This document shows, in pieces, positions 54,177 to 63,874 of a DNA stretch of 64,000 nt. Under the pieces are notes generated by a model. That model ran no database searches. It worked only from the letters and a program-made list of their open reading frames with translations, and was not told where the DNA came from. Position numbers and translations under genes: made by a program. The stretch is taken from positions 36,169-100,168 of the forward strand of contig CAAGKK010000023.1 of assembly GCA_900770385.1 (NCBI GenBank), given 5' to 3'. The DNA comes from Clostridia bacterium (GTDB taxonomy: Bacteria; Bacillota; Clostridia; TANB77; CAG-508). The stretch's first letter is position 1. Each line of letters starts with the position of its first letter.

Positions 54177-57100
54177 ATGAAGAAAATTTTAAATAAATTA
54201 TTAAAAATATTTATTGCTAGTATTATGATTATGCAAAATTTATCAGCAGTGGTTATTGCAACTACTGAAATTACAAAAGCAAATTTAAAGAAAGATCATA
54301 AAATTACAACTAATATACAATATTTTAACAAAGATGGTACATGGCACGATATAATATGTAACTATATTTGTTATATAGAAGATGGCAAGAAATACCCAGC
54401 ATATTGTGTTAAACATGGAGTTAATGGAGTTGATGAAGTTGGAGGGTATACAGTTGAAATATCCGAGCTATTATCAGATGAGAAAATTTGGAGAACAATT
54501 GTAAATGGATATCCATATAAAACACCAGAACAATTAGGAGTAGAAACAGAAGATGATGCGTATGTGGCCACAAAGCAAGCTGTAAATAGTGTAATGTTAA
54601 ATAGAGATGTAAAAAGTTTTTATAAAGGAAAGAATAGTAAGGGAAATAAAATAGTAGATGCTATTTATAAAATTTCAGAAATGGGAAAAAATGGAACTCA
54701 AACAAAACATGAAGCAGATCTAAAAATAACAAAAAGTGGAAAATTTTCTAAATACAACAGCACATGGTATTTTCAAGAATACAAAGTAAATTCAAATGTT
54801 AATATTTCTGAATATAGCGTAGAAAGTATAAAAAATTTCCCAAAGGATACATATGTGGCAGATGAAAAAGGAAATGAAAAAAAACAATTTAAACCAAATG
54901 AAAATTTTAGAATTATGATAAAAAAGGAAAACATTATTAGTGATATTTCTGGAGTTATAAATGTAAAAGGCAAATGCAAAACATATCCAATATATTTTGG
55001 AAAAGCACCAAATTCTAAATTCCAAGATTATGCTATTACATATAAAGAATATGAACCAGCAGGAAACATTGAAAAAATGGAAGAACATACAAATATTTCA
55101 AGTATTCAACTAATAAAAAAGGATGAAGAATCTAATAAGCCAATAAAAAATGTTAAATATCAACTAACTGATTCTAACAATAAGATTATTAAAACAAAAG
55201 TTACTGATGAAAACGGGAAAATTGTTTTTGATAATCTATATAGCGGAAATTATACAATACAAGAAGTAGAAACTGATGCAAATTATATATTAGATAAAGA
55301 AAAGCACAATATAAAAATTGGATATGCCGAAACTATTATAAAAGAGCTAACAAATAAACATAAAAAAGGAAATTTAAAAATCATAAAAGTAGATAAAGAT
55401 AATAATGATATTACATTAGGAGGTATAGAGTTTGATCTAATTGATTCTAACAATAATATTGTAGCACATTTAATAACAGATGCAGATGGAAAAGCACAGA
55501 TAAACAATATAAATATTGGAAACTATACATTAAAAGAAACAAGAACTAAAAAAGAATATAATTTATGTGTAGATAAAGAAATCATTGTTAAATGGAATGA
55601 TACTTCAGAGTTTTTTATTCAAAACGAAAAGAAAAAAGGAACCATAAAAATTATAAAAGAAGATTTTGATAATAGTAATATAAAAATATCTGGAGTAGAG
55701 TTTGAAATTATAGACAAAAACAATAGAATAGTAGAAAAATTAGTAACTAATAAAGATGGAGAAGCTGTAAGTTCAAAATTACCAATAGGAGAATATAAAA
55801 TAAAAGAAACAAACCTTGGAAAAAATACTAATTATCTATTAAATGAAGAACTTTATAATGTAGAAATAAAAAATAACGAAGAAGTTAAAATGAATATAAA
55901 AAATGTTCATAAAAAGGGCAATTTAAAGATTGTAAAAGTGGATAAAGATAATAATAGTATTTCACTTGAAAATGTAAAATTTGAAATAGAAGATAAGGAT
56001 GGAACAAAATATATAAAGAAAACTGATAAAAATGGCATATTAGAAATAAACAATATTAAAATAGGAGAAATAAAAATAAAGGAAATAGAAACAAACTATA
56101 ATTATAATCTACTAAAAGAAATAATAAAAACAAAAATAGAATATAACAAAACTACAAAGATAGTTTTAGAAAATGAATTAAAAAAAGGAAGAATAGAAGT
56201 ACATAAAACAGATGAAGAAGATAGCAAAATAAAAATAGAAGGAGTAGAATTTGAAGTTTTGGATTCTAAAAATAAAGTTGTGGATAAAATACTTACTAAT
56301 AGAAGTGGACATGCAATAAGTAAAGAATTACCAATAGGAACATACTATTTAAAAGAAGTTAGAACAAATAATAAATATTTATTAAATAATGAATTAATAG
56401 AAGTAGAAGCACAAAACAATATAACACATACATGTAACATAAAAAATAAAAGGAAAAAAGGAAAAATCCAAATTATAAAAACTAGCAATGGAGATAGTGA
56501 AATATTAAAAATAAAAAAAGGAATGCCAATAGAAAATATTGAATTTGAAATATACAATGATAATAATGAACTAGTAGATACAATAATAACAAATGCAAAT
56601 GGTGAAGCAACATCTAAGTTGCTTGAAATAGGTAGATATAAAATAAAAGAAAAAAACACAAATAAAAATTATTTATTAAACAATTTAGATTATTTTGCTA
56701 GAATAAAAAATAATAATGAAATCAAAAGAGTTTACATAGAAAACCAACCAGCAGTTCCAAAAATAAATATAGAAAAAACAGGACCAGAAGAAGCATACAA
56801 AAATGAAGAAATTAAATATGAATTTTCAATAAAAAATAGTGGAAATGTTGCAATAGAAGAATTAACTTGGATAGAGTATATACCGTTCCAAAAAGAAAAA
56901 ATTACAAAAATGATAACAGGAACATATAACCAAACACAGAATTATAAGATATTTTATAAAACAAATATGAGAGATTATGAATTAGTAAAAGAAGCAAATA
57001 CTAATAAGAGCGAATATTTAGATTTTACAACATTTAACTTAAAAAAGAATGAAACAATAGAAGAAATAAAAATAGAATATGGAAAGGTTGAAATAGGATT

Positions 57101-57287
57101 TGAAACCATAGTTGCTCCAACAATAATTACAAAAGTAAATAACAATTTAAAAGAAAAAGAAGTAATTGTTAACAAAACAAGCATATTAGGAAAATATAAT
57201 AATTATGATGTGAAAAATGATAGCATTTGTAATACAGTTGTAAAAGAGAAAATAGTAAATAAAAAGTTGCCACGAACTGGGAAATAA
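54177..57287 (+). CDS. Thioester-domain surface adhesin with Cna-B/SpaA repeats
   Basis: A 1036-residue secreted protein. After a signal peptide (to about 30) comes a thioester domain with C77 (YPAYCVKHG) and Q134 (ATKQAVNSV), the pair that forms the internal Cys-Gln bond. From about 305 to 860 there are six SpaA/Cna-B-like repeats, each starting KIxKxD-like and closing with a YxIKE-type box that supplies Lys and Glu for isopeptide bonds. Then comes a DUF11-like domain. It ends in LPRTGK, a sortase motif with no membrane helix after it. Confidence 0.85.
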   Translation: MKKILNKLLKIFIASIMIMQNLSAVVIATTEITKANLKKDHKITTNIQYFNKDGTWHDIICNYICYIEDGKKYPAYCVKHGVNGVDEVGGYTVEISELLSDEKIWRTIVNGYPYKTPEQLGVETEDDAYVATKQAVNSVMLNRDVKSFYKGKNSKGNKIVDAIYKISEMGKNGTQTKHEADLKITKSGKFSKYNSTWYFQEYKVNSNVNISEYSVESIKNFPKDTYVADEKGNEKKQFKPNENFRIMIKKENIISDISGVINVKGKCKTYPIYFGKAPNSKFQDYAITYKEYEPAGNIEKMEEHTNISSIQLIKKDEESNKPIKNVKYQLTDSNNKIIKTKVTDENGKIVFDNLYSGNYTIQEVETDANYILDKEKHNIKIGYAETIIKELTNKHKKGNLKIIKVDKDNNDITLGGIEFDLIDSNNNIVAHLITDADGKAQINNINIGNYTLKETRTKKEYNLCVDKEIIVKWNDTSEFFIQNEKKKGTIKIIKEDFDNSNIKISGVEFEIIDKNNRIVEKLVTNKDGEAVSSKLPIGEYKIKETNLGKNTNYLLNEELYNVEIKNNEEVKMNIKNVHKKGNLKIVKVDKDNNSISLENVKFEIEDKDGTKYIKKTDKNGILEINNIKIGEIKIKEIETNYNYNLLKEIIKTKIEYNKTTKIVLENELKKGRIEVHKTDEEDSKIKIEGVEFEVLDSKNKVVDKILTNRSGHAISKELPIGTYYLKEVRTNNKYLLNNELIEVEAQNNITHTCNIKNKRKKGKIQIIKTSNGDSEILKIKKGMPIENIEFEIYNDNNELVDTIITNANGEATSKLLEIGRYKIKEKNTNKNYLLNNLDYFARIKNNNEIKRVYIENQPAVPKINIEKTGPEEAYKNEEIKYEFSIKNSGNVAIEELTWIEYIPFQKEKITKMITGTYNQTQNYKIFYKTNMRDYELVKEANTNKSEYLDFTTFNLKKNETIEEIKIEYGKVEIGFETIVAPTIITKVNNNLKEKEVIVNKTSILGKYNNYDVKNDSICNTVVKEKIVNKKLPRTGK

Positions 57288-57326
57288 TTTGTTAAATGGT
57301 AGTATATATGAAAGGAGAACTAATAT

Positions 57327-57638
57327 ATGAGAAATGAAGAAGAAATATTAAAAGCAACCCAAAATTTAGAAAAATGCATAATAGATATTTCCGAACAATT
57401 AAATAAACGAATAGATAAAATAGAAGATAGAATAGAAAAAAAGATAAATAATTTAAAGATAAAAGTAGATATATCAAAGTCAATTCAAAATGTCGAAAAC
57501 AAAATAAAAAATGAATCAGAAGAAAGAAAATATCAAATTGATAAATTAAATAGTCTTACAGAGTATGATAAAATAATACTAAAAAATTTAGAAAGTAGAA
57601 TTGCAATTTTAGAAGAAGAAACAGAAAATTATAATTGA
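57327..57638 (+). CDS. Small coiled-coil protein
   Basis: 103 residues, almost entirely heptad-patterned (ISEQLNKRIDKIEDRIEKKINNLK ... LESRIAILEEE), with no membrane segment. GAAAGGAG precedes the start, and it lies 39 bases after the adhesin, so it may belong to the sortase-adhesin operon. Function unknown. Confidence 0.6.
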   Translation: MRNEEEILKATQNLEKCIIDISEQLNKRIDKIEDRIEKKINNLKIKVDISKSIQNVENKIKNESEERKYQIDKLNSLTEYDKIILKNLESRIAILEEETENYN

Positions 57639-57641
57639 TTT

Positions 57642-57680
57642 AAAGGTGCAAAATATTATAAAAATATATTTTGCACCTTT
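57642..57680 (+). terminator. Intrinsic terminator after coiled-coil gene
   Basis: Long stem AAAGGTGCAAAATAT / ATATTTTGCACCTTT followed by ATT. Confidence 0.85.
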
Positions 57681-57791
57681 ATTAAAAAATAATATAAAAA
57701 CATTTGACTTTTTTATAGATTTAATAGATAATAATTATATTAAAAAATACAAAAAGATAAAAGATTTAATATACTTAGGAGGAAATTTAAA

Positions 57792-60359
57792 ATGTACATG
57801 TTCAACAGAATAACAGTAAATCCACAATTACCTAAAAGAATCAATAGATTAACAGAAATAGCTAATAATTTATGGTGGTCATGGAATACAGAAGTCTTAA
57901 AACTTTTCAAAGAAATAGATATAGATTTGTGGGAAAAAGTAGACAAAAATCCAGTAAAATTTTTAAAATTAATTTCTCAGGAAAAATTAGAACAAGCAGC
58001 AATTAATCAAGCAATATTAAAACAATATGATAAAATTGTTAATGATTTTGATGGATATATGAATAGTAAAAATACATGGTTTGCAAAAAAATATCCAAAT
58101 GAAAAAAATGATGTAATAGCATACTTCTCAGCAGAATATGGATTAGATGAAACTGTTCCAATTTACTCAGGGGGTTTAGGAATATTATCAGGAGATCATC
58201 TTAAATCTGCTAGTGATTTAGGAGTACCATTAGTTGCTGTTGGACTTTTATACAAAAATGGATATTTTCACCAAAAAATAGATAAATTTGGAAACCAACA
58301 AAGTATATATAAAGATATAGATTTAATGCATTTGCCAATCAGTCCAGTAAAAGATGAAAAAGGTGATGAATTAAAAGTATTGTTAAAATTACCAGGCAAA
58401 AATTTATATCTAAAAGTATGGCAAATAAATGTTGGTAGAGTAAAATTATATTTGTTAGACTCTGATATACCTGAAAATACAGATGAAATGTATAGAAATA
58501 TTACTCTTAGATTGTATGGTGGAGACCAAGAAATGAGAATACAACAAGAGATAGTATTAGGTATGGGTGGAGTAAATTTATTAAGAACTTTAGGCTTAGA
58601 CCCTAATATATATCATATGAACGAAGGTCACTCATCATTTTTATTAATAGAGGTTATAAAAAATATAATAAAAGAAAAGAAAGTCTCATTTGATATAGCA
58701 AGAGACATTACTTCTGCAAAAACAGTATTTACAACTCATACTCCAGTTCCTGCTGGAAATGATATATTTCCAATGAATTTAATAGAAAAATATTTTAAAG
58801 GATACTGGACAAAACTAGGAATAGATAAAGATACATTTTTACATTTAGGAACAAAACCAAATGACTCTTTAGAAGCCGGTTTTAACATGGGAATTTTAGC
58901 ATTAAAAATAGCAGGAAAGAAAAATGGAGTAAGCAAACTTCATGGAGCAGTATCAAGAGAGCTATTTGGAGATGTTTGGCCAGAAATTGCACCAAATGAA
59001 TCACCAATTACATATATTACAAATGGAATACATACTTGCACATGGCTTGCACCAAATTTAAAAGAATTATATAACAAATACTTAATACCATATTGGCAAG
59101 ATAGTATTCAAATACAAGATACATGGAAAAAAATTGATAATATACCAGATGAAAAACTTTGGTCAGAACATTTAAAAAGAAAAGAAAAATTATTAAATCT
59201 AGTCAAAGAAAATGTAACTAATAGATTGAGAGCAAATGGAGTAAGCTACGAAGAAATAAACGAAATAGTTTCTAAGTTAAATCCAAATGCTTTAACAATA
59301 GGTTTTGCTAGAAGATTTGCAACATACAAAAGAGCAACACTAATATTTAGAGATTTAGAAAGAATAACACAAATTTTAAATAATGAAAATAGACCAGTAC
59401 AATTAATTTTTGCAGGAAAAGCTCATCCAGCAGATAAGGAAGGACAGGATTTAATTAGATATATTCATGAAATATCAATGAAACCACAATTCAAAGGAAA
59501 AATATTTGTATTAGAAAATTATAACATAGGAATTGCTAGGTATTTGGTAAGTGGTGTAGATGTATGGCTAAATAACCCAAGAAGACCTATGGAAGCATCT
59601 GGAACTAGTGGACAAAAGGCATCTGTAAATGGAGTTATTAACTTCAGTGTATTAGATGGATGGTGGGCAGAAGGATATGATTCAAAAAATGGATGGACAA
59701 TAGGAACAAATGATGAATATGAATCATACGAAATTCAAGACGATGCAGATTCAACAAGTATATATAATGTTTTAGAGAAAAAAATAATACCAACTTATTA
59801 TGATAAAGATAAAAATGGAATATCTTCAAAATGGTTAAGAATAATGAAAAACTCTATAATTTCAACTGGAGGAAGATATAGTACTTCTAGAATGGTAAGT
59901 GATTATACAGATAAGTTATATATGCCATTAATTAACTTAACAGATAAATATTATAAAGATCTTTCAAATGTTGCAGATTTAAACGAGTGGAAGAGTAAAA
60001 TGTTAATTAATTGGGATAAAATAAAAATAGAACAAATAAATAATCTAGATAATATATCAATAGATGCAGGAAACAAAATAGAAGTAAACTGCAAAGTAAC
60101 TCTACCAGATATATCAGCTGAAAATATTACAGTAGAAGTGTATGCTGGAAGAATAACAGAAAACGGAAGAATAGAAGATATAGTAGTAATACCAATGGAT
60201 TTAGCAGAGGCAAATGATGAAACAAGAGAGTATTTATATAAAGCAAAATTAGAATTATCAACAGGTGGAAGTTATGGATATACATTTAGAGTTATGCCAA
60301 GACATAATATGATATTAGATCCAGAAAACTTAAACTTAATAAAATGGATAACAGCATAA
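57792..60359 (+). CDS. glgP: Alpha-glucan (glycogen) phosphorylase
   Basis: An 855-residue PLP phosphorylase of the short, DUF3417-containing type (INRLTEIANNLWWSWN at the N terminus). It has AYFSAEYGLDETVPIYSGGLG, HMNEGHSSF, GFARRFATYKRA, and PLP lysine K609 in EASGTSGQKAS. It releases glucose-1-phosphate from stored glucan, feeding glycolysis; pyruvate kinase is encoded next. AGGAGG precedes the start. No glycogen synthesis genes are nearby. Confidence 0.94.
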   Translation: MYMFNRITVNPQLPKRINRLTEIANNLWWSWNTEVLKLFKEIDIDLWEKVDKNPVKFLKLISQEKLEQAAINQAILKQYDKIVNDFDGYMNSKNTWFAKKYPNEKNDVIAYFSAEYGLDETVPIYSGGLGILSGDHLKSASDLGVPLVAVGLLYKNGYFHQKIDKFGNQQSIYKDIDLMHLPISPVKDEKGDELKVLLKLPGKNLYLKVWQINVGRVKLYLLDSDIPENTDEMYRNITLRLYGGDQEMRIQQEIVLGMGGVNLLRTLGLDPNIYHMNEGHSSFLLIEVIKNIIKEKKVSFDIARDITSAKTVFTTHTPVPAGNDIFPMNLIEKYFKGYWTKLGIDKDTFLHLGTKPNDSLEAGFNMGILALKIAGKKNGVSKLHGAVSRELFGDVWPEIAPNESPITYITNGIHTCTWLAPNLKELYNKYLIPYWQDSIQIQDTWKKIDNIPDEKLWSEHLKRKEKLLNLVKENVTNRLRANGVSYEEINEIVSKLNPNALTIGFARRFATYKRATLIFRDLERITQILNNENRPVQLIFAGKAHPADKEGQDLIRYIHEISMKPQFKGKIFVLENYNIGIARYLVSGVDVWLNNPRRPMEASGTSGQKASVNGVINFSVLDGWWAEGYDSKNGWTIGTNDEYESYEIQDDADSTSIYNVLEKKIIPTYYDKDKNGISSKWLRIMKNSIISTGGRYSTSRMVSDYTDKLYMPLINLTDKYYKDLSNVADLNEWKSKMLINWDKIKIEQINNLDNISIDAGNKIEVNCKVTLPDISAENITVEVYAGRITENGRIEDIVVIPMDLAEANDETREYLYKAKLELSTGGSYGYTFRVMPRHNMILDPENLNLIKWITA

Positions 60360-60407
60360 TTTGTAATAATTATTTACATTAAATAATAGTAATTTTGATA
60401 TTTTTAT

Positions 60408-60429
60408 GGGCGGACATAGTGTTCCGCCT
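60408..60429 (-). repeat. GC-rich palindrome, copy 5 (inverted, degenerate)
   Basis: GGGCGGAC and TTCCGCC arms around a short loop; read on the minus strand it has the TTGTAGAGG flank of the other copies. It lies between glgP and the pyk promoter. Confidence 0.65.
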
Positions 60430-60460
60430 CTACAATTTTTAAATAAAATCATCAAAATAC

Positions 60461-60490
60461 TTGAATATCATTTAATTAGTGTGATATACT
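60461..60490 (+). promoter_or_regulatory. pyk promoter
   Basis: -35 TTGAAT at 60461-60466, 18-base spacer, -10 TATACT at 60485-60490. Confidence 0.6.
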
Positions 60491-60523
60491 ATATAAGATT
60501 TTTTAAGAAAGAAGGAATAAAAA

Positions 60524-61966
60524 GTGAACAAAGAAAATCTAAGAAAAACAAGAATAGTATGTACTATAGGACCAGCAAGTGAAAGTGAAGAAATGTTAAC
60601 AAAATTATCTAATGCAGGAATGAATGTAACAAGAATAAACTTTTCACATGGTGGATACGAAGAAAATGCAACTAAAATTGCAACAATAAAAAAAGTAAGA
60701 GAGGCATTAAATAAACCAATTCCTTTAATGCTAGATACAAAAGGACCAGAAATAAGAACAGGAAAACAAGAATCAGGAGATGAAAAAGTAGTAATCGAAG
60801 AAGGACAAAAATTTACATTCCTTTATGATGATGTTATAGGAGATGCTACAAAAACTTCAATAAGCTATAAAGGGTTATCAGAAGATGTAAAGCCAGGTTC
60901 TACAATATTAGTAGATGATGGGGCAATAGAATTTAGAGTTGACAAAATCGTTGGAAAAGATGTTGAATGTACAGCTTTAAATACAGGAAAATTAGGAAGC
61001 AGAAAAACAGTTAATGTTCCTGGATTAGTTTTAAACTTACCAGCATTATCAGAAAAAGATATAAATGATATAACAAATGGAGTAAAAGCAGGATTTGATT
61101 GTATTGCAGCTTCATTTGTAAGAAGAAAATCAGATGTAGAAGCTATTAGAGAATTATTAAGAAAAAATGGTGGAGAACACATAAAAATAATATCAAAAAT
61201 AGAAAGTCAAGAAGGAATTGATAACTTCGAAGAAATATTAGAAGCATCTGATGGAATAATGGTTGCTCGTGGAGATATGGCTGTAGAAGTACCATTTGAA
61301 CAAGTGCCAGTTATACAAAAAAGATTTATAAAAAGATGTAATGAAGTAGGAAAACCAGTAATAACAGCAACACAAATGTTAGAATCAATGAGCACAAATC
61401 CAAGAGCTACAAGAGCAGAAGTTAGCGATGTTGCAAATGCTGTATATGATAGAACTGGAGCAATCATGCTTTCAGGAGAATCTGCAATGGGAAAACATCC
61501 AGATTTATGTGTAAAAACAATGGATAAAATTTCAAACGCAGTAGAAAGCGACATTAATTACTGGAAAAGATTTGAAAATAAAACTTTAAATATGGCTAGA
61601 GAAGATATTAAAAAACATGTTGCATATATTGCAACAGCAACAGCTAAAAATTTAAATGCAGATGCAATAGTAGTTTATACAAATACAGGAGATTCAGCAA
61701 GAAACTTAGCAGGAATGGGACCAGAATGCCCAATACTTGCTATAACAGATAATAAAAATACTTATTATCAATTAGGATTATCATGGAATGTATTCCCTAT
61801 ATTTGTAGAAGGAAAAGCAACAATAGATGAAACAATAGAAACTGGAATTGAAAGATTAAAAGAAAATATACTTGAAAAAGGAGATATAGTAGTTATTTCA
61901 GGAGGAGCTAAAATATTAAATAATAGTTCTGAAAATCAAGTAATAGATGGAGTATTAAAAATCTAA
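60524..61966 (+). CDS. pyk: Pyruvate kinase
   Basis: A 480-residue glycolytic enzyme starting at GTG. It has RKTRIVCTIGPAS, NFSHGGYEENA, MLDTKGPEIRTG, ASFVRRKSDVEAI, KIESQEGIDNFEEI, MVARGDMAVEVP and the active-site ATQMLESM. The extra C-terminal PEP-utiliser-like domain of many Bacillus enzymes is absent. It has its own promoter and terminator. Confidence 0.96.
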   Translation: MNKENLRKTRIVCTIGPASESEEMLTKLSNAGMNVTRINFSHGGYEENATKIATIKKVREALNKPIPLMLDTKGPEIRTGKQESGDEKVVIEEGQKFTFLYDDVIGDATKTSISYKGLSEDVKPGSTILVDDGAIEFRVDKIVGKDVECTALNTGKLGSRKTVNVPGLVLNLPALSEKDINDITNGVKAGFDCIAASFVRRKSDVEAIRELLRKNGGEHIKIISKIESQEGIDNFEEILEASDGIMVARGDMAVEVPFEQVPVIQKRFIKRCNEVGKPVITATQMLESMSTNPRATRAEVSDVANAVYDRTGAIMLSGESAMGKHPDLCVKTMDKISNAVESDINYWKRFENKTLNMAREDIKKHVAYIATATAKNLNADAIVVYTNTGDSARNLAGMGPECPILAITDNKNTYYQLGLSWNVFPIFVEGKATIDETIETGIERLKENILEKGDIVVISGGAKILNNSSENQVIDGVLKI

Positions 61967-61984
61967 TCAATAAAAATTTAAGAG

Positions 61985-62010
61985 ATAGACCCTTGTGAGG
62001 GTCTATTTTT
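61985..62010 (+). terminator. Intrinsic terminator after pyk
   Basis: Perfect 8-bp stem ATAGACCC / GGGTCTAT followed by TTTT. Confidence 0.88.
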
Positions 62011-62074
62011 GTGACATTTTGACGAAATAGAACATATTATATATTATGAAAAATACTTAAGGAGGAATTATAAT

Positions 62075-62437
62075 ATGTTTTATAAAAATAATGGCTATTT
62101 TACAAGACAATGTAACAACTGCTCTAATATGATGTTTAATGAAGAAGATATAGAAACAAAATGTAATAATATTCCTAATTATTATGACACAAATATGAAT
62201 ATGAATGAATGTGCATGTGGATTTGAAGATGAATTTAATGTATTTCCAGAAAATCCTATGTTAGGTCAAAGTTATGTTCCGATACAACAAATGAATCAAG
62301 TGTTTAAACCAGAAGTTGGATTAAATAATGGAACAATATTTCCAGAACTAGTGAGCCCTTATTGCCCAAATCAATCAATAGAAGAAATTGAATATATAAA
62401 GGCTACCAATAATATTGGAAAGGGGTGCAATGGATAA
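62075..62437 (+). CDS. cotJA: Spore coat protein CotJA
   Basis: A 120-residue protein. The N-terminal half is Cys/Asn/Met-rich (QCNNCSNMMFN, NECACGF); the C-terminal half carries the CotJA core YVPIQQMNQVFKPEVGLNNGTIFPELVSPY. It is first gene of the cotJABC operon of the inner spore coat. A possible sporulation -10 (CATATTAT near 62034) lies upstream. The stop overlaps the CotJB start (TAATG). Confidence 0.85.
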   Translation: MFYKNNGYFTRQCNNCSNMMFNEEDIETKCNNIPNYYDTNMNMNECACGFEDEFNVFPENPMLGQSYVPIQQMNQVFKPEVGLNNGTIFPELVSPYCPNQSIEEIEYIKATNNIGKGCNG

Positions 62438-62706
62438 TGAATTCAGAATGTAATAAAGAACTAAGTAGAGAAGATATGGCAATGAAAATAAAAGCATATC
62501 AATTTGCGGTAACAGATATATCTTTATATTTAAATACACATCCAGAGGATGAAAAAGCAATTTGCTTACACAAAGAATATTGTAAAATGTTAAGAAATTT
62601 AAAAGACAAATATCAAAAAGTATATGGACCACTTACAATAGAATGTCCATGCAACAAATGGAGATGGTTAGAAGAACCATGGCCATGGGAAAGGGGGAAT
62701 TTTTAA
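62437..62706 (+). CDS. cotJB: Spore coat protein CotJB
   Basis: An 89-residue protein with the CotJB pattern: MKIKAYQFAVTDISLYLNTHPEDEKAI, YGPLTIECP and the terminal WRWLEEPWPWE. I start at 62437 (TAATG overlap with cotJA); the in-frame GTG at 62425 lies inside the AAAGGGG site. It is coupled at both ends. Confidence 0.92.
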   Translation: MNSECNKELSREDMAMKIKAYQFAVTDISLYLNTHPEDEKAICLHKEYCKMLRNLKDKYQKVYGPLTIECPCNKWRWLEEPWPWERGNF

Positions 62707-63350
62707 TGTGGACATATAACAAAATGTTACAATATCCAATAAATATAAAATGTAAAAATCCTAAACTTGCAAAAGTAATAATATCTCAATATGGAGGTCC
62801 AGATGGAGAATTAGGAGCATCTCTTAGATACTTGTCTCAAAGATTTGGAATGCCAGATCAAAAATCAAAAGCAACATTAAATGATATAGGTACAGAAGAA
62901 TTAGCCCATTTAGAAATGGTAGGAGCATTGGTCCATCAGTTGACAGATGGATCATCAGCAGAAGAAATGGAAAAAGCAGGTTGGGGAGCATACTATACTG
63001 ATCATGGATGGGGAGTATATCCTCAATCAGCAGCCGGAACCCCATGGTCAGCTGCAACAATAGCAGTAAAAGGAGATCCAATAGCAGATTTACAAGAAGA
63101 TTTAGCTGCAGAACAGAAAGCTAGAGCAACTTATGAAAAATTAATAGATTTATGTGCAGATGAGCCAGATGTTGTAGATGTCTTAAGATATTTAAGAGAA
63201 AGAGAAGTAGTACACTTTCAAAGATTTGGTGAAGCATTAAGAGGAGTACAAGATAAACTAGCACAAAAAAGATTTTATATGAATAACTTAAATAATTTGG
63301 TGGATACAACCAATAACCCGATAAGTTCTAATGATTGTAAATGTAATTAA
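62706..63350 (+). CDS. cotJC: Spore coat manganese catalase CotJC
   Basis: A 214-residue di-manganese catalase-like coat protein. The start MWTYNKMLQYPINIKCKNP is the family norm and overlaps the cotJB stop (TAATG); the longer frame from 62643 is not needed. Metal-binding residues are in GTEELAHLEMVGALVHQL and LREREVVHFQRFGEAL. It probably detoxifies peroxide in the coat. Confidence 0.95.
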   Translation: MWTYNKMLQYPINIKCKNPKLAKVIISQYGGPDGELGASLRYLSQRFGMPDQKSKATLNDIGTEELAHLEMVGALVHQLTDGSSAEEMEKAGWGAYYTDHGWGVYPQSAAGTPWSAATIAVKGDPIADLQEDLAAEQKARATYEKLIDLCADEPDVVDVLRYLREREVVHFQRFGEALRGVQDKLAQKRFYMNNLNNLVDTTNNPISSNDCKCN

Positions 63351-63354
63351 CCTG

Positions 63355-63385
63355 AAAAAAGCTATACAAGTTTTGTATAGCTTTT
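63355..63385 (+). terminator. Intrinsic terminator after cotJC
   Basis: AAAAGCTATACAA / TTGTATAGCTTTT with a three-base centre. Confidence 0.88.
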
Positions 63386-63503
63386 AAATTTAAATAACAC
63401 AATTTATATATGAAATAATTATATATTTTTAGCTATAATTCTACAGTAAAATTAAACAATAAAAAAATAATGAAAAAATAATGAAAAAAATCTAAAAAAA
63501 CTA

Positions 63504-63532
63504 TTGACATATTAAAGTAAATTTAGTATACT
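63504..63532 (+). promoter_or_regulatory. Promoter of the tRNA operon
   Basis: -35 TTGACA at 63504-63509, exact 17-base spacer, -10 TATACT at 63527-63532. It is the strongest consensus promoter seen here, fitting a stable-RNA operon. Confidence 0.8.
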
Positions 63533-63552
63533 AAATCTCGTCGGTGGTAAAT

Positions 63553-63628
63553 GGGCGCATAGCTCAGCTGGGAGAGCATCTGCCTTACAAGCAGGAGGTC
63601 ACAGGTTCGAGCCCTGTAACTCCCACCA
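63553..63628 (+). tRNA. tRNA-Val (UAC), acceptor stem mispaired
   Basis: Normal D-arm (GCTC/GAGC), anticodon stem-loop CTTACAA (UAC), T-arm ACAGG/CCTGT and encoded CCA. The acceptor arms, however, are GGGCGCA and AACTCCC: pairs 4, 6 and 7 fail, leaving only four of seven. The 3' arm would fit a 5' arm GGGAGTT, so the gene looks like a join of two tRNA-Val versions. Confidence 0.8.
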
Positions 63629-63643
63629 TTATACCAGAAACAT

Positions 63644-63720
63644 GGCCTGGTAGTTCAGTTGGTTAGAATGCCAGCCTGTCACGCTGGAGGTCGACGGTTC
63701 GAGCCCGTTCCAGGTCGCCA
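63644..63720 (+). tRNA. tRNA-Asp (GUC)
   Basis: Acceptor GGCCTGG/CCAGGTC (one G-U), anticodon loop CTGTCAC (GUC), T-loop TTCGAGC, encoded CCA. Confidence 0.95.
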
Positions 63721-63751
63721 ACTCTTTTTTGAAAAAGAACAGTCTGACAAA

Positions 63752-63874
63752 CTTGTATGCGCAGGAAATTTTGCGCAGTGCAAGGCGCGTTGAGTGAGTA
63801 CCGAAGGGCGCGTACCTGTGTACGTAACCGAGGACGAGCGAAACAGCAACGCAGCAATACGCAAAATTAACAAG
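63752..63874. repeat. GC-rich structured spacer between tRNA-Asp and tRNA-His
   Basis: The spacer 63721-63878 is far richer in G+C than the genome. It is bounded by a broken inverted repeat (CTTGT plus AATTTTGCG at 63752-63775; CGCAAAATT plus ACAAG at 63860-63874). Inside, GCGTTG pairs with CAACGC, and CGTAC with GTACG around a CTGT loop. It encodes no protein that I can support. Confidence 0.5.
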
